Shown piece by piece: positions 5,001-10,321 of a stretch of DNA of 35,112 nt. The stretch is from positions 1-35,112 of IMG/VR virus record IMGVR_UViG_3300046387_000250; one strand, given 5' to 3'. This DNA comes from a virus. The position numbers were made by a program, and so were the translations under genes. The notes under the pieces were generated by a model that saw only the letters and a program-made list of their open reading frames with translations, was not told the DNA's origin and searched no databases. How positions within the stretch are numbered: position 1 is the stretch's first letter; each line of letters opens with the position of its first letter.

Positions 5001-5791
5001 TTAAGATTAATAAATGGTCTCAGCTATTTGAGAATGCTGACACGAGAAAGAGACAGAGACTTGGCTGGTTTTTGGCACCATCAGGCTGCGATTCTCGCGG
5101 CTACAGACGATTGATGAGGAAAGGCAAAGATGGAATAGTCGCGTTTGGGGTCTTCCAAGCACTTTGTCAGGTGATGGCGACCTACTCAAAAGAGACAAGA
5201 GCAAGCGGGGAGTTTCGTAACTCAGACGGCACTGGCATGGAAGTGGCAGACATATGGGAGATAACCCGCATGGAAGTGGCAGATGACTGGCAGGTTATTG
5301 AGACCCTAAAAGAAGTGGGCTGGATTTCATTGGTAACTCAACAATCTGCCACCTCCGTGCCACCTCCGTGCGACCCACCTGCCACCTCTGTGCCAGATAA
5401 TTCTGGGATTGTTAAAGGAAAAGGAAAAGAAGAAGGAAAAGAAGAAGGAGAAGAAGAAGGAGAAGAAGAAGGAGAAGTTTTTTGTCCACAAGTGGACGAT
5501 AAGCAGATTTTATCTCAATTATGGAAGTTAGCTCCAAAACTATCCAGACAACGATCATCGAAGATGCAGGTTTGGGATGAATGGAACAAAATCAAAAACC
5601 CAGATCGGCCTACTCTAGACGAGTTACTGGCCGCGATTGAAGCTTGGAAGCAGTGTGATCACTGGACTAAAAAAAATGGAGAATACCAGCAAGGTCTTCA
5701 TCTTTGGATTAAAAGAATGAGATGGCAGGACTTGCCGGAAACATCAAAAAATAACACAGAAGGAGACGGAATCTATGTCGTTGAATTATAA
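4997..5791 (+). CDS. Replisome organiser / initiator, lambda O-like, carrying a likely internal origin
   Basis: A 264-residue protein from the ATG at 4997, which overlaps the VRR-NUC stop; an in-frame start at 4937 would run deep into that gene and is not preferred. Residues 1-115 look like a winged-helix initiator domain (GFRNSDG-type turn, two MEVAD repeats, then VIETLKEVGWISL). A Pro/Cys/Ser linker encoded by tandem 11-bp repeats follows (about 117-132), then a Lys/Glu/Gly run (about 140-160), then a C-terminal helical domain ending WIKRMRWQDLP. In lambda-type phages this protein binds repeats inside its own gene and hands the helicase complex to the origin. The next gene is a helicase loader that starts inside its last codons. 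Confidence 0.78.
   Translation: MIKINKWSQLFENADTRKRQRLGWFLAPSGCDSRGYRRLMRKGKDGIVAFGVFQALCQVMATYSKETRASGEFRNSDGTGMEVADIWEITRMEVADDWQVIETLKEVGWISLVTQQSATSVPPPCDPPATSVPDNSGIVKGKGKEEGKEEGEEEGEEEGEVFCPQVDDKQILSQLWKLAPKLSRQRSSKMQVWDEWNKIKNPDRPTLDELLAAIEAWKQCDHWTKKNGEYQQGLHLWIKRMRWQDLPETSKNNTEGDGIYVVEL
5235..5283 (+). repeat. Direct pair of a 16-bp repeat, inverted relative to the iterons
   Basis: GCATGGAAGTGGCAGA occurs identically at 5235-5250 and 5268-5283, 33 bp apart. Its complement contains TCTGCCACTTCC, which differs by one base from TCTGCCACCTCC at the first iteron (5345-5356). The pair encodes the repeated MEVAD in the initiator protein. Confidence 0.85.
5347..5390 (+). repeat. Four tandem 11-bp iterons
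   Basis: Units are TGCCACCTCCG (5347-5357), TGCCACCTCCG (5358-5368), TGCGACCCACC (5369-5379) and TGCCACCTCTG (5380-5390), with a partial fifth TGCCA at 5391-5395. An 11-bp period puts each copy on nearly the same face of the helix. The repeat is not a multiple of three, so the reading frame shifts across units and protein-level selection alone does not explain it. Confidence 0.85.
5426..5473 (+). repeat. Tandem 12-bp purine repeat (Lys/Glu-Glu-Glu-Gly)
   Basis: Four units of RAAGAAGAAGGA (first base A, A, G, G) encode KEEG, KEEG, EEEG, EEEG. They form the core of a longer all-purine run at about 5415-5477. Such a tract has strong strand asymmetry and could melt or form a triplex. As a tandem repeat it is also prone to length changes. 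Confidence 0.9.
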
Positions 5792-6344
5792 TGAAATCAA
5801 AATCTGGCTAGCAAAGTGGGGTTTTCCTGCTCGGCACATTGCTAATTTAATGCAGATGCACGGTAATGGGCTAGGGAAGGCGCTGGAGCTTGAGGAGCGA
5901 GTCATAGGCGGTGATTGTTTGCTAATTTTATGCGGCGATCGTGGGCCAGGTAAAACTCAAATCGCTACAAAGTGGGCTGAGATGGCAGCTAAAAAAGATA
6001 AAGGCAGTCGATATTTTAAGACGCATGATCTTTTGGAGACAATCCGGCAGCAATTTGGAGATGATCGTCAGCAGAAAGGCTCGGCTCGCGACACTCTTCA
6101 GCAGGCTAAGAAGGTCTCACTGCTCATTTTAGACGAATGGTCCGAGCTGGCCGGCACTGACTGGGAACAAAGGACGCTCACTAACCTTATTGACCATCGC
6201 TACGACAACCTTTTAGCGACCGTGATCATAACAAATCACAAGCCAACTGAGGCAGCGGCAGCGGTCGGAAGATCGATTTGGTCGAGAGCCGAGGAGACCG
6301 GTGGAGTGGTGAATTGTAATTGGAAATCCTACCGAAATAAATGA
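5775..6344 (+). CDS. DnaC/IstB-like AAA+ helicase loader
   Basis: A 189-residue ATPase with a short helical N-terminus (residues 1-45), Walker A GDRGPGKT (54-61), Walker B LLILDE (116-121), a sensor-type TVIITNH and an arginine-finger-like RSIWSR near the end. DnaC-type loaders open the replicative helicase ring and place it on single-stranded DNA at an origin. It starts inside the end of the replisome-organiser gene and its stop overlaps the DnaA-domain gene. No phage helicase is encoded, so it should load the host helicase. It is slightly shorter than typical DnaC but all core motifs are present. Confidence 0.88.
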   Translation: MSLNYNEIKIWLAKWGFPARHIANLMQMHGNGLGKALELEERVIGGDCLLILCGDRGPGKTQIATKWAEMAAKKDKGSRYFKTHDLLETIRQQFGDDRQQKGSARDTLQQAKKVSLLILDEWSELAGTDWEQRTLTNLIDHRYDNLLATVIITNHKPTEAAAAVGRSIWSRAEETGGVVNCNWKSYRNK

Positions 6345-6610
6345 GCGATCAAGAGAACATCGATACCGCGACAGCTATTATTCATTTTATCTGCGATAAA
6401 TACAGCTTGACTAGTAAAGAAATCTTAAGCAATACGAGAACTAACAGAATAGCACACCCGAGAATGATGGCGATGGCTTTGATTCGCCGGCACACAACAT
6501 TCTCAACACCAAAGATAGCAGAGATTTTCAGAAAAAGAGACCACGGGACCGTCCTCCATGCCACTAAAAGGTTTGGACATATTAAAATTAATGAACTGAC
6601 TCATGCCTAG
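6341..6610 (+). CDS. Free-standing DnaA domain IV (DNA-binding domain)
   Basis: An 89-residue protein that aligns by eye along its length with the C-terminal DNA-binding domain of DnaA. IIHFICDKYSLTSKEI is followed by RIAHPRMMAMALIRR and the signature RKRDHGTVLHATKRF (residues 64-78). In bacterial DnaA the matching RDHTTVLHA contacts the DnaA box. The AAA+ ATPase and the DnaB-contact domain of DnaA are absent. It overlaps the helicase loader by 4 nt and the next gene by 8 nt. It likely binds DnaA-box-like DNA, either at the phage origin or to compete at the host origin. The first is my preference because a near-box lies in the proposed origin. Confidence 0.88.
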   Translation: MSDQENIDTATAIIHFICDKYSLTSKEILSNTRTNRIAHPRMMAMALIRRHTTFSTPKIAEIFRKRDHGTVLHATKRFGHIKINELTHA

Positions 6611-7658
6611 ACCACGATTAACCGAAGATGAAATGCAGGTGTTAAAACGCCTGAGATCCGGCGGCGCGATGACAGCTCTCATGGAGGAGTGCAATGAGGC
6701 CGGCATACCGCCAAGCTCGGTTAAACATTTCTGGTACAAATCCAAGCGCATTAGCCTTTTCTCAAAAGCCGAGAACCTTAGCCTAGACGAACTATTTGAG
6801 CCGGTGCTGGCAGATCTAAGGAAATATTCCCCGAAATTCAAGCCGTTCAAACGCAAGAAAATCAAAGATCCACACTGTCTGATACTTGATCCATCGGACA
6901 TCCACGTTGGCAAGCTAGCTATTGAAGAAGAAACCGGCAGCAACTATAACGTGAAAGAGGCTGTAGCCTGCGTGGATCGCGGAATTGATGACCTGCTACG
7001 GATGTCTCAGGGCTGGGAGATCGACCAGGTTTACATGGTTATAGGCAACGATTGCTTACATATCGATAGCCAGCGCCCAGTCACGACAGCAGGAACGCCT
7101 CAAGACATGGATGGTCTGTGGTGGCAGTCGTTCATTCAATGCAAAGATCTAATGGTAAGGGCGATTGAGAGGCTGCTGCCTTACGCTAACGTCACGGTTA
7201 TCCATTGCCCCAGTAATCACGATTACGTTGCGGGTTGGATGCTCGCTCAAACACTCAAAGCATATTTTCGCAAAAGCAAGAACGTCACATTTGATATTTC
7301 GGTGAATCATCGTAAATACGTCCAATTCGGATCAAATATGCTCGGATTTAGCCACGGGGATGGAGCGAAACTGGCGGATACGCCATTGCTCATGGCCCAA
7401 GAAGAGCCTGAGATGTGGGCCGCGACTAAGCACCGCACTATTTATTTGCATCACCTTCATCATCGATCGGTTACAAAATGGCAATCTGCCAAAGATTATA
7501 TAGGAGTGACGGCTGAGCATATTAGAACGCCATCCGGCACTGATTCATGGCATCACAAAAAGGGATATGTGGGAGTTCCTCGTTGCGTGGAAGCGTTCAT
7601 TCATCACAATTCTGATGGACAAGTCGCACGATTAACTCATCATATTAAAAATGGATAG
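6603..7658 (+). CDS. Calcineurin-like metallophosphoesterase with N-terminal helical domain
   Basis: A 351-residue protein. Residues 1-85 form a helical, possibly HTH-containing domain. The phosphoesterase follows with the usual metal motifs in order: DPSDIHVGK (Asp99, His101), GNDCLH (148-153), PSNHD (203-207), FSHGD (249-253) and a His-rich HLHH near 284. Such enzymes hydrolyse phosphoesters using two metal ions and are seen in phage replication blocks, where roles as nucleases or DNA-end processors are suspected. The neighbours (loader, DnaA domain, SSB) favour a DNA substrate. The exact substrate cannot be read from the sequence. Confidence 0.85.
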   Translation: MPRPRLTEDEMQVLKRLRSGGAMTALMEECNEAGIPPSSVKHFWYKSKRISLFSKAENLSLDELFEPVLADLRKYSPKFKPFKRKKIKDPHCLILDPSDIHVGKLAIEEETGSNYNVKEAVACVDRGIDDLLRMSQGWEIDQVYMVIGNDCLHIDSQRPVTTAGTPQDMDGLWWQSFIQCKDLMVRAIERLLPYANVTVIHCPSNHDYVAGWMLAQTLKAYFRKSKNVTFDISVNHRKYVQFGSNMLGFSHGDGAKLADTPLLMAQEEPEMWAATKHRTIYLHHLHHRSVTKWQSAKDYIGVTAEHIRTPSGTDSWHHKKGYVGVPRCVEAFIHHNSDGQVARLTHHIKNG

Positions 7659-7851
7659 AGAGACTAGGGAGGCTTATGCTTCGTTAAAAACCTGCGTTAA
7701 ATGCGATGGATACCCACGCTTCAGATATGACCCAGGCGCGACCTTTTCTTACTGCGTCCGAAATACTTTAGACTGCCCATGCTTAGCGGCAGCGCCGGAT
7801 TACGATCCAGCAGAACTAGCTAGGCGAATCAATAAACAAAATAAACAATGA
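7651..7851 (+). CDS. Small cysteine-rich, probable zinc-binding protein
   Basis: A 66-residue protein with a CVKC knuckle at about residues 15-18, another Cys near 35 and a CPC near 42-44, spaced like a small zinc ribbon or finger. The C-terminus is a short charged helix. It overlaps the phosphoesterase by 8 nt and the SSB gene by 4 nt. It is not a family I can name. A small nucleic-acid-binding adaptor in the replication block is plausible. Confidence 0.65.
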   Translation: MDRETREAYASLKTCVKCDGYPRFRYDPGATFSYCVRNTLDCPCLAAAPDYDPAELARRINKQNKQ

Positions 7852-8258
7852 GCGAAAGCATGAAACTAACAGGAAGCCTCCATTTACTGGGGGATACGCA
7901 GACATTTAACTCTGGATTCACTAAGCGTGAGTTTGTGGTGAAAGTCGATGACGGCAAATTTGACCAATTTATTAAGCTAGAGTTGGTTAAGGATCGGATT
8001 AAGGAGATCGACGAAGCCAAGGTTGGTGACGAGATCACGGTGCATTTTAACATCCGAGGGCGAGAGCATGACGGGAGGTTTTTCAATAATCTTGTCGCGT
8101 GGCGTATCGAAAGCGCCTCACCTGCCACAAACGATCCTGGCGAGGCATACAAAGCTAAAGTAGCGGCAGCATACAAGGCATCAGCAGCGGTTGTGAAAGA
8201 GGCATCAGCAGCGGTGTTAGACGCCAGCACTGCTGATGGTGACGAGATCCCGTTTTAA
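7848..8258 (+). CDS. ssb: Single-stranded DNA-binding protein, DUF3127-like OB fold with SSB-type tail
   Basis: A 136-residue protein. Residues 1-88 match the DUF3127 pattern (LTGSLHLLGDTQTF, KREFVVKVDD, VGDEITVHFNIRGREHDGRFFNNLVAWRIE), an OB-fold family common in Bacteroidota and their phages. An Ala-rich linker with internal repeats follows (KASAAVVKEASAAVLDAS), then the acidic end DGDEIPF. The last residues copy the tip of bacterial SSB (acidic-acidic-x-Pro-Phe), which recruits replication and repair proteins. It should coat single-stranded DNA made by the exonuclease and at the fork. It lies in the same operon, overlapping the upstream gene by 4 nt. Confidence 0.82.
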   Translation: MSESMKLTGSLHLLGDTQTFNSGFTKREFVVKVDDGKFDQFIKLELVKDRIKEIDEAKVGDEITVHFNIRGREHDGRFFNNLVAWRIESASPATNDPGEAYKAKVAAAYKASAAVVKEASAAVLDASTADGDEIPF

Positions 8259-8280
8259 ATACTAATCAGAAGAGAGAGAC

Positions 8281-8841
8281 ATGACTCAATTGCACCTAAA
8301 GACTCACGATTGGTTTGCTTTGCGGCCCATTCAAGCGCAGACACTGGAAGAGGCCCGAGATCAATTTGTGGAGCTTCTTGACGAAGGCAGTGAATGCCCG
8401 TGTTGCGGTCGATTCACTAAACGATATAAGCGTAAGTTAAACTGCGGGATGGCTTGGATGCTGATTCGCATTTTTAAGAAATGTCGTCACTCTGGATCTA
8501 GGGTTCTACACGTTGCCGATTCTTTTTTAGATGAAAAGAAAAACGCCGTGGCGCAGGAGTATTCCAAATTACGTTTTTGGGGATTGCTTTTACCGGTTGA
8601 ATCTGACGACCCTAAAATTCAGAGAGAGCAGACTGGATCGGGGTTATGGAGATTGACTGATGAAGGAATTGCTTTTGTCACAGGTCAAATAACTGTTCCT
8701 AAACACGTTTTTTTAGTGAATGGAAAATGTGAGGGGTTTAGCGGTGACAGTGTTACCATAAAGCAATGTCTTGGAAGTAAATTCAATTACGATGAGTTGA
8801 TGGACCCTTTGATTTTAAAGAGATCTGACAACAATAAGTAA
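8281..8841 (+). CDS. Conserved phage protein with CPCC zinc motif and C-terminal winged helix
   Basis: A 186-residue protein. The N-terminal part holds CPCCGRFTKRYKRKLN (about residues 39-54) followed by GMAWMLIRIF. The C-terminal part has KLRFWGLLLP, GLWRLTDEGIAFVTG and TVPKHVFLVNG, a winged-helix-like block. I recognise this as a family seen in many tailed phages, without known function. The zinc knuckle plus winged helix suggests a nucleic-acid-binding regulator. It is the last gene of the main early operon and lies before the late-region leader, so a late-gene regulator is possible but unproven. A GAGAGAG purine stretch precedes the ATG. Confidence 0.8.
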   Translation: MTQLHLKTHDWFALRPIQAQTLEEARDQFVELLDEGSECPCCGRFTKRYKRKLNCGMAWMLIRIFKKCRHSGSRVLHVADSFLDEKKNAVAQEYSKLRFWGLLLPVESDDPKIQREQTGSGLWRLTDEGIAFVTGQITVPKHVFLVNGKCEGFSGDSVTIKQCLGSKFNYDELMDPLILKRSDNNK

Positions 8842-8880
8842 CACTCAGAAATAAAAAACTAAAAAAGTTTAAAATACTTG

Positions 8881-8909
8881 TTGACTTTGTTTTCTAGGGG
8901 TGTCAGTAT
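8881..8909 (+). promoter_or_regulatory. Candidate promoter before a small unknown gene
   Basis: TTGACT (8881-8886) is followed by 17 nt and CAGTAT (8904-8909). The predicted start falls at about 8916, almost on the ATG at 8919, and no Shine-Dalgarno site is present. This may be a leaderless message. The -10 is only a moderate match. Confidence 0.35.
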
Positions 8910-8918
8910 CCCCCCGAC

Positions 8919-9161
8919 ATGACTAAGAAAACACTACCAATTGAAGTTGCTTTTATCGAACTAGCTAACCTAGAGAAGAATTTGGGTTACGCCAATCTCT
9001 GGGATAAAGTTTGTTATCATCCTGAGACAAAATTGTGCTGGGTTACCCACAAGACTCAAAAGGAGACAATATTGTATCTAGACGCTGATAAATATGGGCC
9101 AATCGTTGAGACACTTAACGAGACAGGAGATCTTGACGAGCATCTTTCAGTATCACTGTAA
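8919..9161 (+). CDS. Hypothetical protein
   Basis: An 80-residue acidic protein with no recognised family, membrane segment or metal motif. It sits apart from the early operon after a 77-nt gap that contains a TTGACT promoter-like box. No ribosome site precedes the ATG; the five bases CCCCC are directly upstream. The separate promoter suggests it is expressed on its own schedule. Function unknown. Confidence 0.6.
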   Translation: MTKKTLPIEVAFIELANLEKNLGYANLWDKVCYHPETKLCWVTHKTQKETILYLDADKYGPIVETLNETGDLDEHLSVSL

Positions 9162-9182
9162 CCTTTAACAGACACATATATT

Positions 9183-9482
9183 ATGAATTACGTTCAACAA
9201 GCCCACAAGCCAGAATGGTATAAGGTCGATAATACGAAATTATACCACGCCGCAACATCAGGCTCATCATCGTTCAATGAATGGTATGAGTTTAATGATA
9301 GAGCGGAAGCAGTCGAGTTTCTTGCGGATCACCTCCCAGATGACAAATTTTGTTGGGTAGGTGGAGAGATTTGGGACATGGAAGACTTAACTTACGATGA
9401 GGTCTCCGAAGGATTTGTTTGCCCAACACACGGGCAACCTGCCGACATCCAGGAAATAATCGAAGCTTCAAGCAAATTTTAA
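9183..9482 (+). CDS. Hypothetical protein
   Basis: A 99-residue acidic protein rich in aromatic residues (several Trp and Tyr), with scattered Cys and His (about residues 57, 80 and 83) that do not form a clear zinc site. It follows the previous small gene by 21 nt and likely shares its transcript. The start has an AT-rich leader without a ribosome site. Not recognised. Confidence 0.6.
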   Translation: MNYVQQAHKPEWYKVDNTKLYHAATSGSSSFNEWYEFNDRAEAVEFLADHLPDDKFCWVGGEIWDMEDLTYDEVSEGFVCPTHGQPADIQEIIEASSKF

Positions 9483-9486
9483 TAAT

Positions 9487-9567
9487 ATGAACATCCAAGA
9501 GATAATCCAATCAGCTATTTTCGTAGCCATTTTAATCCTCATGGCTTGGGCCGGAGGACAACCATAA
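9487..9567 (+). CDS. 26-residue single-span membrane peptide
   Basis: A tiny frame, 4 nt after the upstream stop, encodes a short polar N-terminus (MNIQEII) and then a hydrophobic helix (about residues 9-21, SAIFVAILILMAW) and a Gly-Gly-Gln-Pro end. The composition is what a membrane peptide would give, and it ends just before the late leader. There is no clear Shine-Dalgarno site. It may be a real small protein or a chance frame. Confidence 0.4.
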   Translation: MNIQEIIQSAIFVAILILMAWAGGQP

Positions 9568-9574
9568 AAACCCC

Positions 9575-9602
9575 TTGACGATATGTGAGAATTAGATACA
9601 AC
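9575..9602 (+). promoter_or_regulatory. Candidate late-region promoter
   Basis: TTGACG (9575-9580) is followed by 16 nt and TACAAC (9597-9602, four of six matches). Transcription would start near 9609, giving an RNA of about 85 nt before the strong terminator at 9657-9693. The promoter-leader-terminator order before the packaging genes resembles the lambda late-control region. Confidence 0.4.
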
Positions 9603-9608
9603 CTTTGC

Positions 9609-9693
9609 AGCAGCAAGCTGCTTTGTGTTTAATTCATATTATTAGTGTGTAACAAGCCGGTCTGAGTATTAAGTTGCTCAGGCCGGTTTTTTT
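9609..9693 (+). ncRNA. Candidate short leader RNA ahead of the terminase genes
   Basis: The stretch between the candidate promoter and the terminator would make an RNA of about 85 nt. It has a small 5' hairpin (AGCAG at 9609-9613 with CTGCT at 9618-9622), an AU-rich middle and the terminator hairpin at the 3' end. It could be an attenuated late leader that continues only when termination is blocked, or a free small RNA. No known RNA family is recognised. Confidence 0.35.
9657..9693 (+). terminator. Strong terminator directly before the terminase genes
   Basis: CCGGTCTGAG (9657-9666) pairs with CTCAGGCCGG (9677-9686), a 10-bp stem with one U-G pair and a 10-nt loop, followed by seven U residues (9687-9693). 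It ends 15 nt before the small terminase ATG. It separates the early region from the late region, so late expression needs read-through or another promoter. Confidence 0.85.
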
Positions 9694-9708
9694 GTTTATA
9701 TTTTTAGC

Positions 9709-10074
9709 ATGGCAGGAGGACGACCGACAAAATACAAACCAGAGTTCTGCGACATTGCTATTGAGTGCGGCAAGCAAGGCATGGGAAAGGCTGAGATCGC
9801 GTCTAAGCTTGGCGTAGTAAGGGAGACGCTATGGGATTGGGGTAACAAAAAGCCTGAGTTTTCTAACGCCTTAAAAAGAGCGTATGAGGAGGGGCTGTCT
9901 TGGTGGGAACGTAAAGGGCGTGAGGCCACGTTTGGAGGGGTTGAAGGATTCAACTCTACCAGCTACATATTTCAGATGAAGAACCGCTTTAAGGAGGATT
10001 GGAGAGACAAGCACGATCACTCCGTAGAGGTCTCAGGAGAGATTGAGATCGTGATCGGAGGAGAGGATGAGTGA
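9709..10074 (+). CDS. terS: Terminase small subunit
   Basis: A 121-residue protein with the typical small-terminase start (MAGGRPTKYKPEF). A helix-turn-helix (about residues 22-50) includes GMGKAEIASKLGVVRETLWDW. A helical oligomerisation region and an acidic C-terminus follow. It recognises the phage DNA start site and feeds DNA to the large subunit. It begins right after the terminator and without a clear ribosome site. Its stop overlaps the next start by 8 nt. The position immediately upstream of the large terminase supports the call. Confidence 0.88.
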   Translation: MAGGRPTKYKPEFCDIAIECGKQGMGKAEIASKLGVVRETLWDWGNKKPEFSNALKRAYEEGLSWWERKGREATFGGVEGFNSTSYIFQMKNRFKEDWRDKHDHSVEVSGEIEIVIGGEDE

Positions 10075-10321
10075 GGTGACATTTGAAGAGGTTGAAAAGC
10101 TTGGCCAGGTTGAGAGCTACCTAGAGGCGGAAGGCTTCCACAACATCACTTCATTTGCTGAGATAACCGAGGGCGAGAGGGTGATAGTGATGATCGCTTC
10201 AGATACCCCTAAAGAAATCAACGTTTTCGGCATTTGCTGGAGCGCTGATCATTTTAAGAAACTTAGCGTTAGCGATGTTCGCAACGATTTTATGACCGCA
10301 TATGGCGACGAACAAGACTAG
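10067..10321 (+). CDS. Hypothetical protein between terminase subunits
   Basis: An 84-residue acidic alpha/beta protein, not recognised. It has a very good ribosome site (GGAGGAGAGG directly upstream) inside the end of the small terminase gene and overlaps the large terminase start by 20 nt. The conserved-looking hydrophobic core (ERVIVMIASD, INVFGICWS) suggests a folded small domain. A packaging accessory role is inferred from position only. Confidence 0.65.
   Translation: MSEVTFEEVEKLGQVESYLEAEGFHNITSFAEITEGERVIVMIASDTPKEINVFGICWSADHFKKLSVSDVRNDFMTAYGDEQD

Larger units (their letters stand above)
5235..5497 (+). other. Candidate replication origin inside the replisome-organiser gene
   Basis: Four elements lie in order. 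Two inverted copies of the TGCCAC-type motif (5239-5250 and 5272-5283) come first. Four tandem 11-bp direct copies follow (5347-5390). An uninterrupted purine tract of about 63 nt follows (5415-5477), then a perfect 14-bp palindrome GTCCACAAGTGGAC (5484-5497) that contains TTGTCCACA (5482-5490), one base from the consensus DnaA box. The lambda origin inside gene O has iterons, a purine-biased easily melted tract and a palindrome in the same order. Function is inferred; the repeats are directly visible. Confidence 0.6.

Noticed and set aside
6503-6943. Leftward frame of 146 codons across the DnaA-domain and phosphoesterase genes
   Set aside because: Both sense genes have clear family motifs in this stretch, and the antisense frame has none.
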